Positions 1 through 6,465 of a DNA stretch of 8,980 nt are shown here, piece by piece. Both the position numbers and the translations under genes were made by a program. The first letter of the stretch is position 1. Every line of letters begins with the position of its first letter. The DNA comes from an uncultured Phaeodactylibacter sp. GTDB taxonomy: Bacteria; Bacteroidota; Bacteroidia; Chitinophagales; Saprospiraceae. The stretch is taken from the NCBI GenBank assembly GCA_913062745.1, contig CAJXXJ010000112.1, positions 1 to 8,980 on the forward strand, read 5' to 3'. The notes under the pieces are model-generated. The model worked only from the letters and a program-made list of their open reading frames with translations. It was not told where the DNA came from and did not search any database.

Positions 1-104
1 CAACCATGACTTCGTGCCTGCCCGACATGCTAAGGCAGGCGGGTCGGCATATACTCGTGCGTCGGGTTTGTGCATTATGCCCAAACCTCTCCGTTCCGAG
101 TATA
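1..104 (+). repeat. Fold-back intergenic repeat, copy A (may continue left of the window)
   Basis: This stretch matches, in inverted orientation, positions 5477-5553. Apart from a 27-nt block present only here (17-43), 75 of 77 aligned positions agree by eye. The right half can fold: ATACTCG (51-57) pairs with CGAGTAT (97-103), and inside that GGTTTG (65-70) pairs with CAAACC (82-87). The two substitutions between the copies fall in the tip of the inner hairpin, as expected if the stem is conserved. The left boundary is unknown because the repeat reaches the window edge. It lies far upstream of the secreted-protein gene at 569 and points towards it. I infer a dispersed REP- or MITE-like element; no protein is encoded in it. 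Confidence 0.8.
17..43. repeat. 27-nt hairpin block nested inside repeat copy A
   Basis: This block is absent from the otherwise near-identical copy B, so it is a clean insertion here or a deletion there. It contains CCTGCC (17-22) and GGCAGG (34-39), a perfect 6-bp stem with an 11-nt loop, followed by CGGG. No obvious target-site duplication flanks it. It falls inside the segment that forms one arm of a long stem in copy B. GC-rich CCTGCC/GGCAGG hairpins are common intergenic repeats in Bacteroidota; that assignment is from memory and not checked. Confidence 0.65.
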
Positions 105-228
105 CGTGGGACCGACCTGACAGTGGTGCTGATCGTTTTTTGGGTTACGGAGGGGTATGCCGCTTTTTGAGGCTATAGGTGTATGGCGCGGGCGCAGCCT
201 ACTTAATTGCGGTTTCATTTGATAGAGC

Positions 229-299
229 GTCATAGCTGCAAGCTACGACGAGCGTTGTGTTTGGGGTGGGTGGTAAAACTACAAGTAGCGGGGTGCTAC
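229..299. repeat. Two short hairpins in the long intergenic region
   Basis: GTCATAGCT (229-237) and AGCTACGAC (241-249) form a 9-bp inverted repeat with one mismatch around a 3-nt loop. GTAGC (285-289) and GCTAC (295-299) form a perfect 5-bp stem around GGGGT. Neither is followed by a run of T, so they do not look like intrinsic terminators. Their spacing and related sequence (both built on TAGC/GCTA) suggest degenerate intergenic repeat units. The surrounding interval 105-568 otherwise holds no credible gene; its open frames lack signal peptides, domains or sensible composition. Confidence 0.4.
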
Positions 300-307
300 A
301 ATCTAAG

Positions 308-339
308 TTTTAATTCGATTGCCCTGACCAATACATTTG
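308..339 (+). promoter_or_regulatory. Possible Bacteroidota-type promoter for the 569 gene
   Basis: TACATTTG at 332-339 matches the Bacteroidota -7 consensus TAnnTTTG exactly. TTTT at 308-311 lies 20 nt upstream, where the -33 TTTG element would be. If used, it would leave a leader of roughly 220 nt before the GTG at 569. The region is A+T-rich, so a chance match is possible. Confidence 0.35.
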
Positions 340-568
340 CTTGTCTTGTTTTTTTATTGCATATTTGCAGTATATCAATGTGTATCTATCTAGCCAGCAA
401 CTGTTAAGTTGTTCGGTATTCCGCATCTGTGCTGTATTCTGAGATACTCATATTGTTCAATGATTAAAGTAAACGCTCTGCGTTCTCAACAATTATCGTT
501 ATGCCCTTTTGAGGCAATAAGTATCTGCTCTGGGTATCATTTATTCACTTATATAATCATTTTTATCT

Positions 569-2045
569 GTGAAACACTACAAATTTATCATTCTCCCAAT
601 TGCTATGCTGTTTTTCAGCGTGATTGAAGCTCAGGATTACCCTGTGGGTTGCGAGTGTGTCGACTTCGAATACGCCTGTTCGGGGGAAGCAGCAAGCTTT
701 CCCGGGGGGGGTAGAATTACCCTGTGGAGAGTTTGCGGATGATTATGTCGATCTAGTATCGCCTTTCAACCAATTCTGTTTGCCGCGTATTTTCTGTAAG
801 CAAAACTTTGAGTGGATCTGTTTGGATTATAAAAACTGGTACATCTGTGACTACGATGGGTGTACAGCCAGAGTGTCCCAGATATTACCGCGCAACCCAA
901 TGATCAATGGGGAGACACTTGGTTTATTTCCATTTGAAGGATGGGGCGGTAGTAATCTTCAGTGTCTTGGACGGAATTATACCTCGGATATAAATAGCTT
1001 TGTGACAAGAGACGAGATACAAATCTGTCCAGGTGACACTACTATTCTGACTCTGCCTGATTTTGAATTGCCCGAAGGAAGCGGGCTTTGTTTGACCGTA
1101 AATATCTTAGACTTAAATGGAAATGAAGTAGAGTCTGCCATTTTCGAACCTACTGATCCAGAAGTAGATGGTGATGAAGTGGACTTGACTGAACTGTTCT
1201 CTTTGCTAGAAACAGAGGTATATCGCATGGAGATGATCCTAGGCTGCTGTGAAGGCGAAAGTGGATGTTCTGACATCATGTCGGTCAAAAGGGCTTATAT
1301 TGAGATAGAAGGGGAATTTACCTATGACATAAATATAGGATACAGCTGTTTTTTTACCGGTCAAAATTCTGTTTTTCCACCTTCTACTGATCCTTTCGGT
1401 CCAATATTACAAGAACCTAGCTGCAGTTGGCCAATCCCATTTTACCAGCTGCTTAATGTCGATAATATCAACCAAGTTGACGTGACTACGCAGCTATGGC
1501 GAATTAGTTGCGAAGACCCGTCAGTAGACATCAGTTTGGTCGATACTAGAACAATAGCAAGTAATGATATAAGCCAAGGCGCCACTGCCTTTCTAGGGCT
1601 TCAAATACTTGATACTTGGGGCGAGCCTGGCTGTTTTTGCTACAGGATCGAAGTCATTTATGATGATGGATGTGGCGAAGAGGGCGAATTATCCAGAGAC
1701 AATCATTATTTTAGAGCTGGTTCTGGATGCGAAGGCTTAAAGGGCGATGAAGAGCCTCCTATACATCGTTTAGAGAAAAACGGTGCCAGCCATAGTATTC
1801 ACTTGGCGCCTAATCCTGTACGCGAGGAATTGAATTTACAGTGGAGCGGTATTTCCCCGGAAGAAGCGGCCACATTATCGCTTACGATTTTTAACAGCGT
1901 AGGCCAAGTGGTAAAGCGAGTCAGTATCCCTAACAGTGGGCAGTCGTTCCAGTTGCCTGCGGACATGCCGGCTGGCGCTTATCATTATATGGTAACTTGG
2001 CCGCAAGGGAAAGAAAGCGGTACGTTCATCAAAGCCTCTAATTAG
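569..2045 (+). CDS. Cysteine-rich secreted protein with T9SS type A sorting domain, frame broken in a G8 tract
   Basis: The family is unrecognised, but the protein is clearly exported. From a GTG at 569 the frame encodes a clear signal peptide (basic MKHYKF, then a hydrophobic core, cut near EA/QD) and runs into CCC plus eight Gs (704-711), after which it hits a stop at 740. The continuation is in the next frame, from GTA at 711 to the stop at 2043-2045. With seven Gs the two join into one 491-residue protein. The longest uninterrupted frame would start at a TTG at 624 and lacks any signal peptide, so that start is an artefact. The mature part has about 22 cysteines, all before residue ~410, in pairs such as GCC and CFC, suggesting disulfides. 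Residues ~411-491 are a type A sorting domain: LAPNPV, then a FNSVGQ strand and PAGAYHYMV near the end. The gene is visibly more A+T-rich than the enzymes to the right. A hairpin follows it. The defect could be a sequencing error, a mutation or slippage. Confidence 0.8.
704..711 (+). other. Eight-G homopolymer causing the frameshift
   Basis: The run of eight Gs follows CCC at codon ~46 of the secreted-protein gene. Before it the frame that carries the signal peptide is open; after it the frame that carries the sorting domain is open. Removing one G, or adding two, restores a single reading frame. Poly-G tracts early in surface-protein genes are classic slippage sites in other bacteria, but homopolymers are also where sequencing errors concentrate. 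Confidence 0.8.
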
Positions 2046-2076
2046 CGCTTTGAGTAGTTGAAAAAGCATTAATGCC

Positions 2077-2113
2077 GGAAGCCTTTACTACTCGAGTAGC
2101 AAAGGCTTCCTTT
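2077..2113 (+). terminator. Strong hairpin, probable terminator of the type A sorting-domain gene
   Basis: GGAAGCCTTT (2077-2086) pairs perfectly with AAAGGCTTCC (2101-2110). After one A/C mismatch, CTACTCGAGTAG (2088-2099) is itself self-complementary. Only TTT follows, so the U-tract is short. It begins 32 nt after the upstream stop and ends about 30 nt before the next ATG at 2142. A perfect 10-bp palindrome, GCATTAATGC, sits just upstream at 2066-2075. Confidence 0.7.
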
Positions 2114-2141
2114 CATGTTTAGCGAAAAGAAGTATCAGGCT

Positions 2142-4115
2142 ATGAAACAAAAAATATATCTACTCTCCTTTCTGTTGCTATCAATAACAGGCTTAAACGC
2201 CCAAGAAAACCTGATTCCCAACCCCAGCTTTGAAGACTACTACGACTGCGATTACGAGTACTTCTTTAATAAATTAGAAGAGGTCATTCCAGGATGGTAC
2301 GGCAGGTGGCGGTCGCCTACCTACCACAATCTGCAGTGCCCCGAGCAGCCTGTCCCTAATTTTGTCCCCTATGATGGGGACGGTTTGATTAGAATGTGGA
2401 CGGCTGACAAAACATCTGAAAGAGGTGACTCTCAAGGTCAAATAAAAGAGCTGGCCCAGACAGAGCTATTAGCCCCTCTGGTTCCAGGCCATAAGTATTA
2501 TGTAGAGTATTACTTGAGGGTTGCTTTTCCCGACAATAACCCCGCTTTGTCTCACCACGGCATACTGTTTTCGGATAATTTAGTTTTCGACCTTTCACCA
2601 GACCCGGGCAACCCCAACAACGGCGAGTTTATAGCCGATGCACAACTGCAAATAGACACCGTTATAGACGAAACCCGGTTAGGCTGGACAAAAGTCAGCC
2701 ATTGCTTCATACCCGAAGAAGACTGGCGGGTGATGACTATTGGTATATTTGCGCCCACCGATTCTATTCAACAAGCCCCATCGCAGGATAACTTTAATGG
2801 CAACTTAAACCTCCATTATTACGATGCCTTCTACCTGATAGAGGTGGAGGACAGCCTGCGCCTCATAGCCTCCCCGCAGCGTGATACGATCTGCGCTGGG
2901 GAATGTGTCACTTTTTCCTCCAACCACAGCCGGCTGCCGGGGCAGTTCGCTTGGTCATTACCAGGTTCGGATATTGGCAGCAGCACAGACTCTGTAGTGA
3001 CGGCTTGCTACGATACGCCCGGGGTATATGATGTCGTGCTTGAAACGGAGCATTGCCACGGTACTTACAGCCGCACCTTTGAGAAGGCGGTGGTGGTATT
3101 ACCACTCCCGACAGCAGCGGCTCCCACCGTGCAGCAATTTCAGCTGGCAGAGGGGGACAGCCTGCAACTGAGTGCCTGCTACGGTGGCGAGGGCATGGCG
3201 GTGCGGTGGCTGGGTGATGACTTGAGTTGTACAGACTGCCTTACTACCATCTTTTATGGTACAGAAGATGCCAGTATCCAAGCTATTGTGGGCTACGGTA
3301 CGCCTTGCCAAGACACCTGCTACTACGAAATAGCTGTGGCCCCCCGTGCCAAGGCGTCTGTAGAAGTTTTAGACAGTGCAGTTTGTGCTGGAGACTGTTT
3401 TAGGTTACGTGATTTCAGCCAGCACACGGACCGTCCGCTACGCTATTTTTTCAACGGGCAAAGCGGAGAATGGCCATCAAGTTTGGAAGTGCTGGAGCTA
3501 TGCGCCGGTACGCCGGGCAGCTACGAGGCCGTTTTCATAGCGGAGAACGGACTAGGGCGGGATACGCTTCGGGTCTCAGGGCTTACCATCCTTCCCCTCC
3601 CACCGAAAATACCAGTAGACCAGTCGTTTGAGCTGAAGTTTGGGGAAACGTTCACACTGCAGCCCGGGTTTCAATCCCAAGACTTGCTTTGGGAGGTGGT
3701 TGAAGGCGAGTTTGAGCTGAGTTGCACTGCTTGTGCGTCGCCTGACGTGGCAGCTAGGCTGAGTGGCACTATACAACTGTCTGCAAACCTTGGGGGGTGC
3801 CGGGATAGCATGCTGTATAGCATTGTGGTGGAACGGCAGCCAGAGCTTATGTATGTACCCAACGCTTTTTCCCCTAATGATGATGGCCGAAACGACGTAT
3901 TCAGGCCCTATGGGAAGTTCTTCACGCTGCGCCGTATGGAAATATACGACCGATACGGCGGCTTACTCTTTGCGGACGAGGGGGTAGAGGCTTCCTGGGA
4001 TGGTTATTCAGATGGGAATGTGGTGGTTGCTGGTGTTTACACTTACATTTTGTACTTCGAGGACATCTACGGCGAGACTAGGCACCGCAGCGGGTCAGTA
4101 GTTGTAGTTAGGTGA
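2142..4115 (+). CDS. Large secreted modular protein with T9SS type B (gliding-motility/CHU_C) C-terminal domain
   Basis: A 657-residue exported protein, probably surface-attached or released by T9SS. The ATG at 2142 is chosen over one at 2115 because it directly gives a signal peptide (MKQKIYLLSF, core to residue ~18, cut near LNA/QE); the earlier ATG lies 2 nt past the terminator hairpin. Residues ~22-238 begin NLIPNPSFE and look like a galactose-binding-type jelly-roll. Two module pairs follow. PKD-like modules span ~245-320 (CAGEC, then CYDTPGVY) and ~408-487 (CAGDC, then CAGTPGSY). Ig-like modules span ~325-400 (LSCTDC) and ~495-565 (LSCTAC). Residues ~567-657 are the CHU_C domain, with PNAFSPNDDGRND, then IYDRYG and WDG. 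The ligand is unknown; adhesion or glycan binding is inference. It ends 23 nt before the convergent relic at 4139, with no terminator visible between. Confidence 0.88.
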   Translation: MKQKIYLLSFLLLSITGLNAQENLIPNPSFEDYYDCDYEYFFNKLEEVIPGWYGRWRSPTYHNLQCPEQPVPNFVPYDGDGLIRMWTADKTSERGDSQGQIKELAQTELLAPLVPGHKYYVEYYLRVAFPDNNPALSHHGILFSDNLVFDLSPDPGNPNNGEFIADAQLQIDTVIDETRLGWTKVSHCFIPEEDWRVMTIGIFAPTDSIQQAPSQDNFNGNLNLHYYDAFYLIEVEDSLRLIASPQRDTICAGECVTFSSNHSRLPGQFAWSLPGSDIGSSTDSVVTACYDTPGVYDVVLETEHCHGTYSRTFEKAVVVLPLPTAAAPTVQQFQLAEGDSLQLSACYGGEGMAVRWLGDDLSCTDCLTTIFYGTEDASIQAIVGYGTPCQDTCYYEIAVAPRAKASVEVLDSAVCAGDCFRLRDFSQHTDRPLRYFFNGQSGEWPSSLEVLELCAGTPGSYEAVFIAENGLGRDTLRVSGLTILPLPPKIPVDQSFELKFGETFTLQPGFQSQDLLWEVVEGEFELSCTACASPDVAARLSGTIQLSANLGGCRDSMLYSIVVERQPELMYVPNAFSPNDDGRNDVFRPYGKFFTLRRMEIYDRYGGLLFADEGVEASWDGYSDGNVVVAGVYTYILYFEDIYGETRHRSGSVVVVR

Positions 4116-4138
4116 CGAGCATGGGGGCAGATCGATTG

Positions 4139-4558
4139 TCACATATTCAAATACACCATCAGCCCATCATAGCGCTCCTTTAGCCCATCGATGTACTCCC
4201 CTTCATTGAAGAAGGCTTTTACCTCGTAGTCGAAACGGCCGAGGGTCGCGATGATAGACTGTACGTTTTGTTGATTGATCTTGAGGGTGACATCCAAGCG
4301 GGTGAAATCCGCATTGGAAGTGATAAAAGAACTTAGAATGATAGCTCCTTCCGACTCTACAATGCGTGCCATCTGCAAGAGGTGGTAGTCGCGTTTGTTC
4401 ATTTCCAGAACAATGATGCTGCTTAATTTCGAGAAAGAAGCCGCGCGGGCAAAATACTGCAGTAAACCCTCCATGGTGACTAGCCCAATGTAGTTTTGCT
4501 CATCATCCACTACAGGAATAAGCGTAAGCCGATACCCCCCGCTGCCCGCAGCATGCAC
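4139..4558 (-). pseudogene. 5'-truncated CBS/ACT-domain protein relic
   Basis: Recognisable sequence starts at about 4534 with LTLIPVVDDEQNYIGLV, the latter half of a CBS domain. An ACT-like region follows (SIIVLEMNKRDYHLLQMARI, then a strand-rich stretch to FDYEVKAFF) and the tail ends LKERYDGLMVYLNM. From memory, this matches the C-terminal ~60% of a Bacteroidota CBS protein of about 220 residues that usually sits near NAD kinase, uppS and bamA. Here the first CBS domain, the start of the second and the initiation region are missing. The only upstream start is a GTG at 4558 preceded by unrelated residues, and a stop lies a little further up. None of the three minus-strand frames between 4559 and 4797 contains the missing half. 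The break is therefore a deletion or rearrangement, not a simple frameshift. A short expressed fragment cannot be excluded. Confidence 0.75.
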
Positions 4559-4794
4559 CCCAAAACCAAGCCACCAGCCACCACAACCAAGAGCAAGGCT
4601 GCAAGTAGTACTGACGCTATCGGTACAGCATCAAGGAACTGCGTCTACACGCTAGCTATCCGGCCAAAGCGGAAATGATAGCAGCTCTACCTTCGCTATG
4701 CCGATTTCTATCGGTACGGCAGACACTATGCGCCGCGGCAACTCTGCCAAGCAGCGCGGAAGGGGCCTATGTGCTCAGCAGTGTCCGGTATAGC

Positions 4795-5415
4795 TCACTC
4801 CAGCCCCCAGACAAACCGACCTTCCGCCACCATCACAGTATCGCCAGCCACAGCACCCTGCTCTGTGATGCTGGCTTGCACCAGATCTTCTGAATCCGGC
4901 AGCGTATTGCAGGCCTGACTATTCAGTGGCCGGTAATCGGTTTGTTGCAGGAAATCGTTGAAATAGGTGGCGGAATAGGCGACTTCACAGCTGGAAAGCT
5001 CCTCATCTCCGGGCATGCCCGACAGTACAAAAATAGGCTGTGTGCCATCCAGCAGGGAAAGTACTCCGTCTGACTCCTGATAGGCAATGCCGGGGACGAG
5101 TTCAGGGCCGTCCGGGCCTGCATCCAGAAGTAAGTCTGCTGTAGCTTCGTCCTGAAAAGTAATCTCCAGCAGGGGCATGGACATCTCAAGCTGCTCTTCC
5201 AAATTGCTGTAGAGGATTTCCACTGTGTTTTTGAATCGATCAGATGGCGTGGTAGGCTCATATCCACCATCTACCACCAGATAATACGTGGGCGTCCCCG
5301 GCTGATAAGCAGAGAAAGTGTAGCTTACCGGGTAACTGACCGGCGCCGGGTTTTCATCATCATTGCATGCGGCAAAGAGCAGAACGGCAAGCGTCAGCAA
5401 TAAAACATATCTCAT
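4795..5415 (-). CDS. Hypothetical lipoprotein, probably surface-exposed
   Basis: The family is unrecognised; the protein has 206 residues. The ATG at 5415 gives a textbook lipoprotein signal, MRYVLLLTLAVLLFAAC, with the lipidated cysteine at 17. A longer frame exists from a GTG at 5511, but it adds a hydrophilic N-terminus encoded partly by the intergenic repeat, so it is rejected. Cys17 is followed by NDDEN, close to the acidic lipoprotein export signal that sends Bacteroidota lipoproteins to the outer face of the outer membrane. The mature chain is acidic and has only two further cysteines (143 and 169), which could form one disulfide. No catalytic motif is visible. Repeat copy B lies 61 nt upstream. 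Downstream, 236 nt of unassigned sequence separates it from the CBS relic. Confidence 0.75.
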   Translation of the reverse strand: MRYVLLLTLAVLLFAACNDDENPAPVSYPVSYTFSAYQPGTPTYYLVVDGGYEPTTPSDRFKNTVEILYSNLEEQLEMSMPLLEITFQDEATADLLLDAGPDGPELVPGIAYQESDGVLSLLDGTQPIFVLSGMPGDEELSSCEVAYSATYFNDFLQQTDYRPLNSQACNTLPDSEDLVQASITEQGAVAGDTVMVAEGRFVWGLE

Positions 5416-5476
5416 AAAAAATCGTAATTTGTGGCCCTGAGAAGCAAAAGGGTTTTGACAGAGCGCGGTTAAAAAA

Positions 5477-5577
5477 TATACTCGGAACGGAGAGGTTTGG
5501 GCGTAAGGCACAAACCCGACGCACGAGTATATGCCGACACGAAGTCATGGTTGGTCCCAAAACTACTTCGTCGTCGG
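5477..5577 (-). repeat. Fold-back intergenic repeat, copy B, with a second stem-loop
   Basis: Positions 5477-5553 are the inverted counterpart of copy A. ATACTCG (5478-5484) pairs with CGAGTAT (5524-5530), enclosing GGTTTG (5494-5499) and CAAACC (5511-5516). Directly beside this, CCGACACGAAGT (5534-5545) pairs with ACTTCGTCGTCGG (5565-5577): a 12-bp stem with one bulged base and a 19-nt loop. Read on the minus strand, the element ends in a run of six T (5476-5471), and the lipoprotein gene starts about 60 nt later. It could be a transposed repeat, a terminator for minus-strand transcription, or a structured leader. The sequence alone does not decide. Confidence 0.75.
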
Positions 5578-5682
5578 TATAGTGCCAGACCGGCATCGGC
5601 ATAAATTTACAAACTATTCCTGATTTTGCGGCCTTCCTAATCAACAGTTTTTGCCCGCACAGAAGAGAAACCCGCCCCCGCA

Positions 5683-5715
5683 TTCGGGCACTTCCCACCG
5701 TATCCCTTACCTTTG
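5683..5715 (+). promoter_or_regulatory. Bacteroidota-type promoter for the DUF6495-like gene
   Basis: TACCTTTG at 5708-5715 is an exact match to the -7 consensus TAnnTTTG. TTCG at 5683-5686, 21 nt upstream, is one base off the -33 TTTG. Transcription would begin at about 5720-5722, which coincides with one candidate ATG (5720) and leaves a leader of ~20 nt for the next one (5741). Confidence 0.6.
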
Positions 5716-5740
5716 CGCTATGCCAAACAACAACCAAGAG

Positions 5741-6220
5741 ATGAAGTACCGCCGCCTCACCGAAGAAGAGCTCAAGGAAGTGGAAAACCAGTTCGTCAGT
5801 TTCCTCGCCAGCAATCAGGTGACTGCAGACGACTGGGAAAAACTCAAGAAGGAGTCTCCGGACAAAGCCGAGCGGCTGATCGAGATATTCAGCGATGTCG
5901 TATTTGACAAGGTGCTGGAAGATGTGGAGTATCTGGAATTCAAAACGCCCAAAGATTTAAAAACCTTCCACTTTCTGGAAGACCGGGCGGTTATGAACGG
6001 CCTGAAGGTAGAGGGCGAAACCCAAATCGACCTCACGCAGGCGCAGAGCCCGCAGCAGCTCGCCCAGCAACTGAAACTCAGCGGTGCCAAACTGAAGCTG
6101 TACACCGCTGAAAAAGCTTACAATACGTCCCGCAAAATGGAAATGTTCTATCTGATGGAAAGCGGAGCGCTCATCTCCCGCAGCGGCAGCCTCTACAAGT
6201 CGCTGGATAAGATGAAGTAA
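5741..6220 (+). CDS. DUF6495-like conserved cytoplasmic protein
   Basis: A 159-residue, highly charged protein with no signal peptide or membrane segment, so probably cytoplasmic. The start MKYRRLTEEELKEVENQF, followed by a helical stretch with DDWEKLKKE and FSDVVFDKVLEDVEYLEF, resembles the N-terminus of the uncharacterised Bacteroidota family DUF6495 as I remember it. Function is unknown. The rest is predicted mostly helical, with a Q-rich segment (QAQSPQQLAQQLKL) and a basic C-terminus (SLYKSLDKMK). ATG 5741 is preferred because family members start at MKYRRLT and the promoter would place the transcript start at ~5720. ATG 5720, adding seven residues, would be leaderless. It stands alone, with the lipoprotein gene divergent on the left and the amidohydrolase convergent on the right. 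Confidence 0.7.
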   Translation: MKYRRLTEEELKEVENQFVSFLASNQVTADDWEKLKKESPDKAERLIEIFSDVVFDKVLEDVEYLEFKTPKDLKTFHFLEDRAVMNGLKVEGETQIDLTQAQSPQQLAQQLKLSGAKLKLYTAEKAYNTSRKMEMFYLMESGALISRSGSLYKSLDKMK

Positions 6221-6225
6221 GGGGT

Positions 6226-6291
6226 TAAACTACCGGATATTTCTGAGACGGGATTGACTAAACTACTGGACATTTCTGAGACGGGATTGAT
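6226..6291. repeat. Two-copy 33-bp tandem repeat
   Basis: Unit 1 (6226-6258) and unit 2 (6259-6291) are head-to-tail copies differing at three positions; both begin TAAACTAC and contain TTTCTGAGACGGGATTGA. They start 5 nt after the stop of the DUF6495-like gene. Closely spaced repeats of this length and style resemble transposase-binding repeats at the ends of IS21-type elements. No transposase or opposite end is visible, so an IS remnant is inference. Confidence 0.8.
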
Positions 6292-6327
6292 TTTTCCTGC
6301 CTCCGCGCGCCCCCTAGCCCCCTAAAG

Positions 6328-6345
6328 GCGGGAACGCAAGCCCGC
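6328..6345. repeat. Short GC-rich hairpin next to a C-rich Bacteroidota-style repeat
   Basis: GCGGG (6328-6332) pairs with CCCGC (6341-6345) around an 8-nt loop, just after a C-rich segment of the CCCCCTAGCCCCCTAAAGG kind (6310-6328) that recurs between genes in many Bacteroidota. It may help stop transcription from the DUF6495-like gene, but no T-run follows. Confidence 0.4.
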
Positions 6346-6428
6346 AAAATCAACCCCTTTCATCCATAAAAACCATTTTGTCTGGTAGTCTGATCATTAG
6401 TGGCTCAAGTCTTATAATTTGGGCATAC

Positions 6429-6456
6429 AGCTCGCGGTTTACCCCCGCCGGGAGCT
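6429..6456 (-). terminator. Possible weak terminator hairpin after the amidohydrolase
   Basis: AGCTCGCGG (6429-6437) and CCGGGAGCT (6448-6456) form a 9-bp stem with one mismatch and a 10-nt loop, starting about 10 nt past the amidohydrolase stop. There is no U-tract on the minus strand, so termination is uncertain. Confidence 0.4.
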
Positions 6457-6465
6457 ATCAGTGCC

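Noticed and set aside
1..300. CRISPR-like array among the hairpins at the left edge
   Set aside because: There are no regularly spaced direct repeats; the elements are single inverted repeats.
207..627. Two short plus-strand ORFs (207-407 and 409-627)
   Set aside because: Composition is random-looking, one contains a hairpin repeat, and the second overlaps the real signal-peptide frame of the 569 gene.
624..710. TTG start at 624 for the type A sorting-domain gene
   Set aside because: It gives no signal peptide; the overlapping frame from GTG 569 gives a perfect one that joins across the G-tract.
4510..4644. Minus-strand hydrophobic frame (ASVLLAALLLVVVAGG) overlapping the start of the CBS relic
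   Set aside because: Only 44 codons, no normal start at its beginning and it stops just inside the relic; it could be debris of a membrane-protein gene, but support is too thin.
4618..4717. Repeated 10-mer CTATCGGTAC at 4618 and 4708 in the unassigned stretch
   Set aside because: Only two short copies with no surrounding similarity; likely chance.
5416..5511. N-terminal extension of the lipoprotein gene to a GTG at 5511
   Set aside because: It buries the lipoprotein signal and is encoded partly by repeat copy B.
5360..5737. Minus-strand 125-codon ORF
   Set aside because: It crosses repeat copy B, overlaps the lipoprotein gene and the DUF6495-like promoter, and has no coding character.
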